Shown one piece after another: positions 25,501-39,090 of a DNA stretch of 64,000 nucleotides. The DNA comes from Numida meleagris (taxonomy: Eukaryota > Chordata > Aves > Galliformes > Numididae). Where the stretch lies: NCBI RefSeq assembly GCF_002078875.1, contig NC_034411.1:35566115-35630114 (forward strand), given 5' to 3'. The notes below the pieces were generated by a model that was given only the letters and a program-made list of their open reading frames with translations, had not been told where the DNA came from and did no database searches. The position numbers and the translations under genes were made by a program. Position 1 is the first letter of the stretch; each line of letters begins with the position of its first letter.

Positions 25501-27142
25501 ATTGTTTTATGCTTAATTATTGACTGACCATGGAAGTCAAAAGGTGAAATGTATTGCTGACCACATTGCTAATTGATTATATATCATATGACCTTCATAC
25601 AGTGTTTCCTCACTGTTCCGTTCTTTATGTGGATTATCTTTACTGCAAGTAAGAGTAATGCAATTCATACCACACAGGATCTGAGCGCAGCTTGCAGTTT
25701 TCTCCTATGAACTCAAATGATGTCTTTAAGATTTAATAGGACAGCTTTAATATGTTTAAAGACGGGCCAATGAGCAGATTTTGTTGAAGTGAGGCCTCTG
25801 TATATCTGTTTTGTAGCTAAACTTGTATGTTAACAGAGGAAATACAGGTCTGAAGAACTTTGCAGTTGTGACCACAGTGATGTTGCAGATGTTTGACTGG
25901 CATTCCAGCGGATCTTAGGATGTTTAAATTCATAGTATCTGCTGCAGCTGGTTACAAATGCCTTTTTGTGAAGTTATTTGTCTGCTACTGGAAATAAATG
26001 AAGTAGATACTGTTATATGAGAAACTGCCTATTTTTGCATAGCATTTCTTTTGTTTGTCTCTGGAGTTGCCTTTTTAATCAGATATGACTTAGGTAAGAG
26101 GGAAAGAACATGATAGAGAGGAAGAATGGCTAACAAGTTTTTAGCTGGTGGGAGTTACCTAGATCTAATTTAATTTGCAGCTGTTCTCAATCATATCTGT
26201 GCATCTTTCAATAATGACAAATATTGGACAGCTGCTTTTGTAGGAGCACAGCAAAGGAGGTATTAGGTACCTTCAATTGTAAAAGAGAACATAAATAATA
26301 AAAAGTCTCTCCTGTTTAAATGTTAAATCTACCACAGATATGCTTCAAGCATATACTCTTTATTACAAATACAGATATCGCTTCTCAAACAGTAGCAATC
26401 TTTCTTTAAACTTTTAAATTTACTTGGTTACTCAATTATTTAAAAAAAAAAATGAAATCTTGCCTTTCTTTGAATCAGATTCAAAACTGTGTTGCTGGGA
26501 GACGTGGTATTAGTGTTATACCTTCTTGGAGATCCTCGATCTATTACCTTTAATATTGTCATAATATTGATAGGTCTTGCATCATCTCTTGTTTTTACTT
26601 AAGTTCTAATCAAGTGCAAAGTCAGTGCTGGGGTTTTCAGATTCTAAGTACTCTTTTGGTAGGGAACTTGACTAGTTGGTGCTGTGCAATTGATCAACAT
26701 GCTGCTGTGCCTTTGGCTGCATTATTATTTGTGGAGGAAAGAGGTGATAAGGTAGAGGGAGGGCAATGCTGTAACATCCTGCAACGAAGGCAGATACCCA
26801 ATGTGTAAATGCTTGTCAGGCAGCATTGTGAATTGTCTTAGGCCTAGCATGTCTGTAGTACTTCTCAGGGCCTTGTGACCAAATCAAAAAGGAAACGCAT
26901 CCTGAGAGTGGTGGGAGATACCATGTGCATATTAATAACATGTAAAAAGAGAGGGTAAATGTAACTTAATGTAAACCAAGTAACAGGAGTGTAACTCAAA
27001 GCGAAGCCAAACCACTTTAAAGTAAGGGAGAAAACTAAAAGAATCTGAATTGGAATTCAGATAACTGTTCCACGTACTTCTAAAATAGCCTCTGTCTTGC
27101 TGTGAATGCAAACACGTTGGGGTTTTCTTGGGGTTCTTTTTT
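22578..27142. other. Proximal part of intron 1, repeat-free
   Basis: Inferred intron sequence. A C-rich run at 23599-23630 (ccccccccaccaccacctcc) is the only notable simple-sequence feature. No interspersed repeat is recognised over these 4.5 kb. The longest open frame is under 90 codons and has no resemblance to a known protein. Confidence 0.45.
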
Positions 27143-27177
27143 GGGGGGGGAGGGGGGGAAGGGTGGGGATTAGGGGG
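27143..27177 (+). repeat. G-rich tract with G-quadruplex pattern
   Basis: Runs of 8, 7, 3, 4 and 5 guanines separated by loops of one to four bases (A, AA, T, ATTA) on the + strand. This fits the four-run G-quadruplex pattern with short loops. It lies inside the inferred intron on the non-template strand, so the RNA would carry it too. Confidence 0.85.
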
Positions 27178-27848
27178 AGTTCATAAATTAAGTCTTTTTC
27201 AATAGCAAAGAATAAATAATGGAATAATGTTGGATACCAAGAAGTACACCGTACATGAAGATGCATAAATGGAGACAATTCTTAAGTTTCAAAGGTGTTG
27301 GTTTACAGCATTATAAGCTTTTCATGGCAGATTAGAATTCCAAATACCTATCTGGTGCTGGAGATTGATATCTATACTTAGATTTCATCATAAAAGTCAA
27401 GAGATCGAACTCCATTACATATGGTTCTTTCTCAACACAAGACTGACATTTGGAATTGCCTGGCTGTACCGGTGTCACTTGCATGTGTTGAGGTCCCTGC
27501 CAAAGTAGCAGCGCACGGTTAGGTTTCCCTGCTGTCAGACGGACTGGAGAGGTTCTTCTGTAGAAATGCTGTTTTCTTTGCAGGTGCAGACAAATTTTTT
27601 AGAGGAAAAGAAACATTCAGAAAAGTGTGGAAAGGGGGTGACAAAGATATACGAACAGTATGGAGAAAATACGAAGTAGTTTTAGGGTAGAAAATGTGAA
27701 ATAGTTTATTTTTCAAGTTGTATGGGGAATTTAGAGTGGCATCTCTGGATTTAGAGCGGAAAGAAAGACTTGTGTAGTTGCCATACATAAACATAATTTC
27801 ATGTTGCAAAGTCTGAAAATGTGATACTTAGTATTTCATTTTTCTAGT
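27178..27848. other. Unannotated intron segment
   Basis: No recognised feature. A 96-codon - strand frame at 27519-27809 shows no family resemblance. Confidence 0.4.
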
Positions 27849-28265
27849 TGTGGTGAGTTGACCTTGGCTGGTTGTTAGATGCCCGCCAAGACGCTTTCTA
27901 GTCCTCACCCTGGAAAAATTAAGATTAAGAAGCAATTGGGTTAAAATAAAGGCAGGGAGTTCACTTAGGAAGTATCATCATGGACAAAACAAATTCAGGG
28001 ATAATTAATTTGTTGCCAATTAAGAATAGAGTAGGATAGTAAAAAAAAAAAAAAAAATCTAAAAACACCTTCTCATATCTCCCTCTTCCCTACTGTTGAC
28101 TTTACTCCTTCATTCTTCCTTCACCTGCTCCCCCACCCAGTGGCAGTGGGGAGATGAGATCTGTGTCCAGTCTGTAACACTTTCTCCACTGTTCCTTCCT
28201 CCTCATGCTTTTCCCCTGCTCTGATGTGGGCTCACTCCCGTGGGATACATTCCTTCAGGGAGGGA
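27849..28265 (-). mobile_element. Degraded avian ERV LTR, 3' part
   Basis: The + strand opens with tgtggtgagttgaccttggc and continues with a pattern I know from an LTR family widespread in birds: a 'gcccgccaa' stretch, 'aattaatttgttgccaatta', a purine-rich part with 17 A at 28041-28057, then 'ccttcctcctcatgcttttc' and 'gggatacattccttcaggga'. In that family this is the reverse complement of the LTR 3' half, so the element reads on the - strand and its 5' half is missing. It probably belongs to the ERVL-like class, but I cannot assign a name without a library. No internal viral genes are attached. Confidence 0.6.
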
Positions 28266-31200
28266 GGCATGAGGTGTTTCTAGACCATGTGACCTGTACG
28301 CCTAGGTTTCCAGGATGAGAAATAATGAATATGTACCTAGGTGCCACCTTGTCTGATGAGGATGTAGTTGAACTGCTTATTGAGAATTGAGGCCATCCCA
28401 TACTCAGGTGTTATAGAAGAAGCAAGTTAGCCTGCTGTTCTCTCAAAGAGATCTAAAGAGTGGGTTTATTGTAACTGTGACTATCTTATTGTGATTTAGT
28501 AGGCAAGAGGGCCACTCAGGTGAAAGTGAAGAAATATGTGCAAGGAGTTAGAACTTCAGGTTCAGATGGAGAAAGAGGGAGTTAATGCCACTCTGGTGCA
28601 ACTGGGTGAATTAACTTAATCTGACAATTTTTATTAGGTTACAAATCTATTCCCGTTTTTTGGATGCATATCTATCAGAACTTGCTCTGACTTCTTTTTA
28701 TTGCTTATTCTTCACAATTCTATCACATTATAAAAAGAAACAAGATTAGAATATTTTTATAGTGAATTGGATTATTTTGTTTTTTATCTGTGTGTTGAGT
28801 AATTTTGCTGTGTAGGTAATAACTTGCCTTCGACAGAGAAATTTCAAATATGCTTTTAGCATTGCTTCCTTGACTTGTTCTGTGAACACGACCACAGATA
28901 AACCTATTCTCCCATTTCTCTATATGCAATATTCAGTATTTATGAATGAATACAGTTGTACATTACTAATTCTTATTAAAACCAAAAATTTCAAAAAGCG
29001 TATCTAGTACTGTTTCTGGCTGCATGATGTCAACATCATCAGCAGCTTGTTTTACAGACTATTTTGTTATTGTAGTTCAAATTATAGTCTTTCTGCTTTA
29101 ATTTTTGTTGCTATTTGTATTTCACTATCTACAGTTACAATAAAATATTTAAAAGGATAAAAAAAGGGCTAATGTATTTGAGAATTGCTGTTAATAAAGC
29201 AAAGAGTGATTCAGGTAATTCCTACCATTCTGATAAATTGGGCTGGATTTCCCCAGGGCATTTTATACTGTTTGGAACAGAACCAAATGTAGAGCAGTGC
29301 TGAGAAGGGGATTGTGTCAGTGATTGATTGTAAGGCTATTAGTCACAAGTTTAACTTTCATGATCCTGTTGTTACCACAGTAAAGGCATATTTACTTGCT
29401 AACAATTCTGTGAATGTTAGCATTTGCTGTAAAAAGCCTACCGGAATGAGAAATGTAATTTTTTTTTGACATGTTAAAGATTAAGAGTTAGTAATATCTC
29501 CAGCATGGTATCTCGCTAGAGCTTTCAGCATTGCAGAAATTGTGCTGCTGCTCATTAAGTTCCTTGTCTGATCCTTTTTAGCCAGGGTTTTTTTTTTTTT
29601 TTTTTTTTGATAAGGTACTAAATATGCTGAACAAACTTCAGGCATTGCTTCAATTGAGGCTACCTACTAACCTTTGAGAATGATGTCAAAGATAGCAGTG
29701 ATTTGAACCCTACTTTCTCAATGCTGTTTGTGCACTTCTGCTTAGTTTTGTCCCAGAGCCATGGTAAGGTCTCCATTGACTTTGCTGTTACAGATTTCAG
29801 TTGTATATCAGCTCCTTGAGAGAAGACTATGCTAAGCTGTCATGAGTTTAGGGCAAAAAAATGAAAGTGCCTTTGTAGTATGTGAAGCAGATAAAGGAGA
29901 AGTCTAGCTTAAGCTAGCTGCTGGATAACTTATATAGAACAATTCCCTGTTAGCATGGGGAAAGTCCTTTAAAGGCTAGGAAAAAGGAGTATGCTGATTG
30001 TAACAGATGAAATATAAAAAATTGGAAGGTTTATGAAAGTATGCAAAAAACGAGGTAAATGACAACTGGATCCAAGTCCACCTTAAGGTGTTTCAGAGTG
30101 AGGAGTATGGAAGAAAATCAAACAAGTGTATTTGAACTTTCCATTAACTGCAAAGAACAATGAGTGAATGGATACTTAAGGATAACTTGGAAAAACAAGG
30201 CTACTTGTGAAGTGTCATCTTTGCTCCCCTTCACACTGTGTGTTTCTGCTCCTAATTAGAAAGTGTGGCTGAAAAAGTGTTCATCAGGCTTAGAAAATAA
30301 TAAAAACAAAAACATCACTTTAATGATAGCAGTGATTGTCTGTTTTTGTATGTATTGTGTGCTCATTTTCTGTAGAAATATGCAGGTGCTTTAAGGATAA
30401 TTAGGGAATAAAAAAAGAACAAAAAACCAACTGTTTCCTCACAAACAACTGTGGAAAATGAATGAGGTGAGCAAAGAGCTTATGAATGTGACTGGTGGCT
30501 GTAACAGAGACTTGTCAAGTTCTGCTAACTCTAGATGGTTGTTTACTTGGGGAGGACCAACGATCATCTACAAAGTTTTATTCCTGGAACACTAAGAAAA
30601 GAAGTCAAGTGATCAGACAGGCTGTAGGAACTTGGAATTAGCATCTTTCCTGAGGCTTTCTTGTGACTGCCTACAAAAGCTGGCCTGTGGTTAGCTGTTT
30701 CATGCGCAGTGATGATATATGCTGGGAAGATAAGTGGAATCGGAATAAGCTGGGCCTGAAGCTCTGTTAGTTTGCTGTAGGACCTGAATGGCTCTAAGTG
30801 CCTGTTCCTGTGATGAGTGAGCATTTTCTGTCCCTATAAATGGAAGCTGATGTTCATTTGTAACCCTGTGCTGCTCATTCACTCTTACCTTTTGGAATAA
30901 AGTACTTAAAAGGTTTTGAGCAAATGATTGGCTGAGGCAGCCATCATGCTTTTTTCCTTTCTTCTAAATCAGAATTCAGGTAACTTCTTCCTGCTCATTA
31001 ATTAACTTTTATGGCCTGTAGTAATATGTTTAGCAAAACTTCATCATTAGAGTTTATAGGACTTTCTAGTGACCATAGTGGTCTTTTTATGCCTTACAGA
31101 AAAAGCTGTTTCCCTATTTCTTTTAACAGAATATGTAATGTATATGTAAGTACATGTTCTGGTAGGGTAGTGAGCTTATCTTTCCCATCATTTAGGGATG

Positions 31201-34118
31201 GCTTCAGTCACAGTTTGAAGTATTTGCTAAACCGTCTTATTTATTCAGGTGTCTTTTCATGGAAAATCAACATGTTTCATAAAGAGTCAACTTGTGCTGT
31301 TTGCTAGATAAAAAGTCATTTGCATTCAGGCATACAGTCCTCTATGTGCTGCTTGAAACAGTATGGGATGAAGTATGTTCTGTGCTTCCTCTATTCCATC
31401 TGCAGTTTTCACATTCCAAAGAAGATGCATCTTTAGAGTAAGTCGTGTCAAATAACTAAAGGCTTCATAGTCACTCTGTTTGGTGCAGATGATAGGCATG
31501 GTTTGAAGGAAACATAACTTAAAAATGGCTTAAAACAAGTGAACGCAAAAGAATATCAGTGAATGAAAGCTCCCAAATTTTAAAATTATTTTAAATTTCT
31601 TTTGTAGTGACATGTTTGTAGAATGTGACTTTTACGAAGTCTGCAGTGCTGAAGGTTGGTGCTTATTTAGGATGCTGTGAGCACAAAAAGATCATAAATA
31701 TTCCAAATGCTGTTCTAGGCCCCTATAGGGACTACCGTTTATTGTTTGAACAGTAACAATTCCTTTGAGTATAAGGAGAAACAAAATCACTTAAGTGGTT
31801 TTGAAAATGTTACCCTTTTAAACAACACACTTGTCTTTGTAAATGTGAGCTTTTGACTGTAGACTTTTCTTTCAATTCCCTATTGGGCATGTGGCAGGCA
31901 CCTAGCCCCTTGTGTTGTTTTATTGCATTTCATACAGCATTCTTCTGAGTTTGGTTCTCATGGTTCAGATGCATCAGCTCCTGCTGTGAAAAGCTGTAAC
32001 ATACCAGTCTGTATTCTCTGGATGTTTTGCATATCATCTTCATGTGCATCAGCCTAATCCAGTTTATTTCTGCAACTATATGACAACTGAAACTTTAGAT
32101 TTCTGGAAATCTCAATTTTTAAATATACATTGTTTTAAGTTTGTGTACTTTATTCACCTGGCCTGTCTTTGCCAAGGCTGTTCCAAGCAATCTGTTTGGC
32201 TTTAAGTAATTGCTGCTTCTTATCCAGTTTTTAAAATCTGCTGTTCCCTTTTTACTTTTCCAGGGATGGCATTACCTACTTAAACCAATTTACTTACCTA
32301 AATCAAGACCTTTTTTTTTTTACTTTTTCTGTAATTTTGTCTCATTGCTTCTTCCATAAAGCTTGATTATTATTTAATTCCCTTATACATGCTTCACATT
32401 CCACCCTGCCTCTCCCTTGACTTCTCTGACAAGTTCACAGCCCTATTCTAGGTATTGCAAGTTGCCTCCCAACATGGATTTTTTGTGTAGAGCTCATAGT
32501 GAAGATACGGTGAGTGAAACATAGGTAGAACTTAAAAAATTATGTTCTCTCACAAGGGTTATATCTGACTTTTGTACTGGCAGGATAATGCTTTCTGAAG
32601 ATCTTAAGTGACTTAAGCTCATAAATCCTGAGTATGCACTTATGAAAACCCTGAATTTACAGTGAAAATGGAAGGTTTGAGTTGTGTGTCAACCTTGCTG
32701 GGGCTGTCTATAGGCCTAATAATTTAAAAGGCAAAAATTACATGAAGTTTTTGCCAACAATGTGACTCTTGTCATTCCAACCAGCAGTGAGATCTTTCAG
32801 AATCTCCTGTCCTTGTAATTAAATGAAAGCTTGGATCTTTTCAAGACAGAAATAAAAGCAACTGCACCATTGTGCCTTGAAAGGAATGAGAAAGCTTGTT
32901 CTAAGTACTATGGAATTTGTTTCCCGAGCAGGGGAACACACATTTTTTTTTATTTTTTCAGAGGTAGGTAACAGAGTGCTTCTTTGAATTTAGTTTGTGC
33001 AGGTATTAAATAGGATTTCTTCTGATCTGAGAAGCGGTCTGAAGCGCATACAAAAATGCTTGCTTGTTGTGGGAGCAATACTGTATGTTAATACTTCACG
33101 ATTTAGAAGCCACAGGGCACAAGAAACACCTGGAGTATTTAAAATGTCTAAGCTTTCTCAGGGTACCCCTGTATGTGATGATAGAAATATAAAAGCTCTT
33201 TTAGGTGTTCTGTTTTTGTTGTCTGTCTTTTTAAAAAAAACCACATTCCTTCAAAACCAGGGAGGAATACTTCTAAAAAAGGCACAGAGATTCCTTCATA
33301 GTAAGAATAATCGGAGGACTATATTTAAGCTATTGCTGTGGTTTTTGTTTTTCCAAGTTTTTCCCTGCCTGCTGGCTGGGATTTTTTAAAGTGTTTGCTT
33401 TTCAATATTTGGAAGCTGAGCACTTTTCATAAGAACCATTAGAAACAGTTGTTGCTTTGTTTTATTCGTTTTGATTCTGTTTGATATTAAGTGTTCTCAG
33501 TTTACTTCTGGTTGTCATGATTTTTTTTTTAACGTATCTGGGTAATTTCTTCAGGCTCTGAGCTCAGAAGTTCCAACTTGAGTGCAGTAGTTTAACGAGG
33601 AACAAGCTACTGCTGGGAGTTTGATTATTGCCACCTTGAAACACCTTTCCAAGGTATAATTCCAAATAACAGTTATGTCTAATTAGAGACTTCATGGTGA
33701 TGTAATGTTAAAAACAACATAACCACTGGTAGTGGCAGAACAAGCTGTCTGTATTAGGGTGATAGTAGAAACATAGAAGCTCTTTTAGGGCCTCAGGGAG
33801 GAAAACATTAGATTGTCCAACTCAGTCATTGAAAGCCATTGGGTTGGAGAGTGAAATCTAATGCAGAGAACTGATGTGAAAGATCTTTAGGAGCAAAGTT
33901 TATTTTTCAGATACCACATAACAGATTTGAGGTTTGGCTTTTGTATTAGCTTAGTATTTTTGTGTGAGTAATTAGAAATAGGGTTGTGGTCTGTTGTTGT
34001 TGTTCTTGGTATTTGGTTTTTTTCCTGTTCTTTGGCATACTCACTTTAAAGGTGAACTGAAGGCTCTGGATGAAATGAAATTAAATCATGAATGTCCATA
34101 TACAAACTGACCAAGTGT
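28266..34118. other. Unannotated intron segment
   Basis: Nearly 6 kb without recognised interspersed repeats. Contains a pure T run of 21 at 29588-29608. A 130-codon open frame at 32997-33389 begins at GTG, not ATG, has no known resemblance, and is most likely chance. Confidence 0.45.
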
Positions 34119-34776
34119 AGAATCATAGAATCATTAGAGTTGAAAGGGACCTTTAAAGCTCATCTAGTCCAAAGCCTCTGCAATGAACAGGGATGTCTAC
34201 AGCTAGATCAGGGTGCTCAGAACTCCATCCTGCCTAACTGTGTCTCCAGGGATGGGGCATCAACCACAACATTAGGCAACCTGTTCCAGTGCCTCACCAC
34301 CCTCACTGTAAAAGACTTTTTCCTTATATCCAACCTAAATCTGCCCTCTTTTAGCTTGAAGCCATTTCACCTTGTTCTGTCACCACAGACCCTGCTGAAG
34401 TGTCCATCTCCTTTCCTGCATCTCCCCTTTAGATGCTGAAAGGTCACCTTGCAGCCTTCTCTTCTCCAGGCTGAACAGCTCCAGCTCTCTCAGCCTATCC
34501 TCGTAGGAGAGGTGTTCCATCCCCTGAATCATTTTTGTGGCCCTCTTCTGGATGTGCTCCAACAGGTCCACATCTTTCCTGTAATGAGGACTCCACATCT
34601 GGATGCAGTACTCCAGGTGAGGTCTCACCAGCGCAGAGTAGAGAGGCAGGATCCGTTCTCTCAACCTGCTGGCCACACTTCTTTTGATGTAGCCCAGGAT
34701 GCCATTGGCTTTCTGGGCTGTGAGAGGCACACCAGCTTGCCATCCACCAGTACCCCCAAGTACTTTTTGGTGGGGC
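34119..34776 (-). mobile_element. CR1 LINE 3' fragment, - strand
   Basis: The + strand begins with the reverse complement of the CR1 tail (agaatcatagaatcattaga) and continues through 'aagggacctttaaagctcatc', then the reverse-strand C-terminal half of ORF2. A 116-codon frame at 34380-34730 on the - strand still reads '[15 protein letters not shown]', '[16 protein letters not shown]' and '[13 protein letters not shown]', all hallmark CR1 segments. It is truncated at about 34776 just before the 'LGV' region, so only about 0.65 kb of the roughly 4.5 kb element remains. Insertion is antisense to PLD5. Confidence 0.93.
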
Positions 34777-37700
34777 TGTGTATTAGCAAGATGTATAAGA
34801 ATATTTATGTGGCTTTGTTTTTTTTAGATGTAATAAAATAATGGATATTTGAACCACTTATTCTGATTTCTGCCTAGGACTTATGGAGACATTGGTTCAT
34901 GTAACTAGCTTCTGTTAGCTTCCATATTCCTTATTTAAATCTACACAGACCACTTATGAAAAAAATATGAATTGTTTAGACTGAATTTGGAGGCAACTAT
35001 TGCCTTTCAAAAGCCAGAGATATTGTAATTGAATTGTGTCAGAGTTCTAACGCAGTCCCACTTCAGCTCACCAGTTCCTTGGTGGCTTTTATTGTTTTAA
35101 AATCCTTATTTACAAATCTGTGTATGACTGGATACAAATAATACCATGTCTTCGTCTTGTTTTGTTTTTTAAAAACATAAATGCAGAGAGACACAATATT
35201 GATTCCCAGATGGAAATGCTAACACACTTGACATAATCCTTGGCAAATATTCACTTGCACAAATATTTCTGGAGTGAGCTTTTATTCAAGTGAAAAAAGA
35301 AAAGCCCCTTCTAAATGTATGTATGAATGTCACCTGAAAACAGAGGTAAAATAGATTTTAAAAAAAATACTGATATGTAGCTGTCTCACCTGTTTTGTTT
35401 AAACGTACTGATTCTGAAATGTAGCGTTTTTTCTTTCTGCAGTCCTTATTCCAGGTAAATTGCAATTGATTTATGTACTAATTCCAGTAGTTTTTATACT
35501 GCTTTTTAGTGGAAAACTACATTGAAAGTAGAATACTGCCTTGAAAATGCAAGACCATGGAAATGAAATAATTATTGCTTATCCAATGCACATCTTCCCA
35601 ATTTCTTGAAGGATTATATGGGAGACAGTCACAAAGCATTGCTAATGTCGAGATATGCAACATGTTTTGCTTTCCTCTTGTTTGCGGAGGTAGTCATCTC
35701 AGAAAGAAGGCAACCATTTTCATTGGACATATCCCCACATCTCTTAGTCAAGTTAGCTCATGTTAATCAGGTTTGCTCTAGAGAAGGAAAGGGTGTAAAT
35801 TCCTCCCTTGTACCTGTCCTTTAGTACATCTACCTATTACCTTCTCAGGATTACTCCCAAATTAAACTGTTGCAATTTGTCTGCTACACTGATGGAGAGA
35901 CAAGAGACTGTATTTGAAATTCATCTTTTCATATTAGAGATAGGAATAACTAACTATAGTACTGCTACTTTGATACTGAAGATTTTGACTGTTTCCTTAT
36001 CTGCAGGAGGTTTCTTCTGTTGTAATGTTAGCTTAGCTTAATTACCTTGAAGGTCTCCTGGCTCCCTGAAAATGGCTCCTCTGTCAGAGAGTGATGGAGC
36101 TGAGCATGGGAAATGGTGCTGAACTTTCATTTCATTTTGAATTTTGATGATCCAGTTCAGAAAACAAATCAAAAGTTAGCCTAATGTAAATACATATTTT
36201 GGGCATAGGCAGGAAATATCTCAAGACGGTGTTTGAGCTGCTATTCCTATTAAAGAAAGTAAAAACATCAATTGTGTTCTCTATGTCACCTTGGGCAAGA
36301 TATCATACCCCTTCTGCAACTGGTTTCTCTGCTTGTGTGATGAGCTAAGAGCATTATTCAACTTCTTATATGGGTTGTAGGTGTATGTTCAGGCAATATA
36401 ATAAAATCTACCTATAGGTAAGTTGTGAACCATATGAATACTTTAGCAAATGTAATGGTTTTTCATAAGAGAATTCCAAAGTAAATTGCACAGTGGCAAC
36501 TCTAGATGCAGTTCTATGTGTATCTCATCTAGTTCAGTGATGTCCAGCTTCCTGAATTACACAGTCTGCCACCTTATTTGCTGACATTGACCACGTGGCC
36601 AGAAACTGAGTTGACCAACTTGTTGAATTTATGGGCAATTCTAATACCTTTCCTCCTTAATGAAATTGCAAACTTTCTTTCAGATAATTCATCTGACCCA
36701 GTAATTGCACTGCTACAGAGTGAGTCAAATTTGTTGTAGAGGAAGGAGTAGTAATGCGAGAAGGGGAATTCATCAGAAGCTTCCTTCTTTTGTTGGCTGC
36801 TATACTTCTGGGTTGTTTGAAATTCAAAGCAAAATAATATCTTTAGGGAACCATTTGACTTCATCATGACCTCTTATAGAGTATTCTTTCTAGAACTGTC
36901 TCTTTCAGAGTAGGAACACAGATGTCTGAGCCTGAGTTCAGGCTGTTGCCATACACAATCATGTTTAAGTATAGACTGTTTCAACTACCTGTAGATTTTT
37001 TTTTTTACGTGAATATCAGCATAATTCAGTTATCTCTCAGAAAGTAAAATTCTGTCTACCCAAGGTGAAAGAATTAAAGGAAAAATACTTTTCAAAACAA
37101 CAGGACTAAGTTCTTTTGGTAGGCCAGCCTTCTGCTTCCTAGGTAGGGCATGATTGTTCCTGGATTTAGAAAATGTCTCTTTGCTTCTGTGGAAAAACGT
37201 GCAGGTCAAGAGCCTCGTGGACCATGCGTTTTTTGAAAGGCAGTATTAATATGAACAATTGGTAAGAAAATATTTTGGAGAACATTTATGTGACTTCAAG
37301 CAACTTCAGGTAATTTTTGTCTTCAGTCTTCTAACATAGTAATTTGGCTATTCCCTTCTGTAAGGAAGGGCAAAACTTCAAGAGACAAGTTACTAGATTT
37401 TTTGATTAAACATGTACTACTAATATGAATTCTAATCTACTGACCAGTCATTTTGTTTCCCCCCAAAAATGCTGCTTATCTGGCTCCCTTAAGGAGTGCA
37501 CTTCTTAAAACAGGCAGACACGAATGATGCATACATTGCAATAATTATTTTATATCATCTTCTTTTCTGGGTGGCCATAGCTTCTGAGAGCAGCTTAGGA
37601 AGCTTATCCTTGAATATTTGGAAAAGAATACAAAATGATGTTGGGGAAAGTGGAATGAAAAACAGTCAGGAGATGTGGATCTGTTGGCACAGTGAATGTT

Positions 37701-38184
37701 CTGAAAAATGCTTCCATGGTATATGGCCTTCATTGCATTAAGTGGAAAAGATGATATAGAAATGAAAAATGGGAAGTTCAGCCAGCCTGATCTGCTGGAT
37801 CTAACTGCTAAAAGCAATTTCATTCTGTTTTTAACAAGAAGTAGAATCCTCCAAAAACCAGAAAACCCAGATGCATCATATTTTTTTTGTTCTTACACCT
37901 GAGGGGGAAGAAAAAGGCTAACATCAAAACTATTTTCTGTTTTAATACCACATAGGGAAAATACTGAGCACTGTCAAAACCTTGAACATGGCTTCTGCTC
38001 TCAGAATATGCAGTGCAAAATATACTTGGTTTTGCTAGATGCCTCCCAGACAAATACCTGAACAAAATAATTTTAAAAAGCATAACAGGCCTGGAACACT
38101 GGGAACGGGGGAGGAAAGAAGCTCAAGGAAGGTTTGGGTAAAGAGCTCCTGCAAGTGATCTCACTGCTATGCTGACACAGAAGC
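34777..38184. other. Unannotated intron segment
   Basis: No recognised repeat or gene. The 97-codon - strand frame at 36574-36867 (starting MMKSNGSLKIL) is unusually free of low complexity but resembles nothing I know and has no flanking splice or promoter support. Confidence 0.4.
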
Positions 38185-39090
38185 AATTGGTTTGGAAGGG
38201 ACGTCTTATCCAACATCTCTACTCATGCAGGGACACCTGGAGCAGGCTGTTCATGACCATGTCTTAGCTTTTGAATAAGACTCCATCACATTCCTTGACT
38301 ACCTGTGCCAGTGCTCATTCACCCACACAGTAAAAAAAAAAAAGCTTTTTTGTAAGTTTCGAGTGAAGCTTCCTATATTTCAGTTTGTATATCATGCTCC
38401 ACTGCCTTAATCTTTGTGGCCCTATGTCCATGTCACTCTTGTACAGAGGAGTCCAGAAGTGAATGCCATTCTTCAGATGTGACCTTAGAGTGCTAAGTAC
38501 AGGGGAAGAATCGGCTACTTTGACCTGCTGGCAATGCTTTGTCCAGTGCAGCCCAGGATACTGTTAACTTTCTGTGGGATGAGGGCCCACTGCTGATTCA
38601 TACTCAGCTTGATGTCTACCAGGACCCCCAGATCCTTTTCTGCAAAGCTGCTTTCTAGGTGGGTATTTTCACAACATGTACTGTTACCTGGGCCTGCTCA
38701 TCCCTAAGTGGAGTACCTTGCACTTCTCCTTGTTGAATTTCCTGAGATTTTTGTTAGCCCACCTCTCCAGCTTGTCAAAATTCTGAATGGCAGCAAGGTT
38801 CTGTGGTGTGTCAGCCACTGCACCCAGTTTTGCGTATTTGCTGAGGCTATATTCTACCCCTCATCTTGCTCTCTAATGAAACTGCTAAACAGGACCAGAA
38901 TCAGTATTGACTCCTGAGCTACACCACTAGTTATTGGCCTTCAACAAAATTTTTTTTTGCCCTTGATCACCACCCTCTAGGTGTTGCACTTCAGTTGATT
39001 TTCATTTCACCTTGTCTATTCATCTGAACTGTACTTTAATGCCTTCTTCATGAGGGTCTTTTTGAAGATAGTGTCTAAAGCCTTATTTAG
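38185..39090 (-). mobile_element. Old CR1 LINE fragment, - strand
   Basis: Reading the + strand, the order of antisense CR1 landmarks is kept: 'ggtttggaagggacgtctta' near the 3' end, 'tgctggcaatgctttgtcca', 'ccaggatactgttaactttc', 'accaggacccccagatcctt' (about 38620), 'ccttgcacttctccttgttg' (about 38718), and the more 5' part ending near 'agtgtctaaagccttattta' at about 39072-39091. Divergence and a 12-base A run at about 38332-38343 have destroyed the frame. It differs in structure from the copies at 51.6 and 55.8 kb and looks like an older subfamily. The 5' end is truncated. Confidence 0.85.

Noticed and set aside
32997..33389. 130-codon + strand frame in the intron
   Set aside because: Begins at GTG rather than ATG, matches no family I know, and has no promoter, splice or composition support.
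33182..33790. Two similar stretches reading about 'aagctcttttagg' near 33,195 and 33,778
   Set aside because: The shared part is only about 25 bases with mismatches, too short to claim a duplication.
36574..36867. 97-codon - strand frame starting MMKSNG
   Set aside because: Looks less repetitive than most chance frames but has no recognisable domain and no supporting context. A protein search would be needed to revive it.
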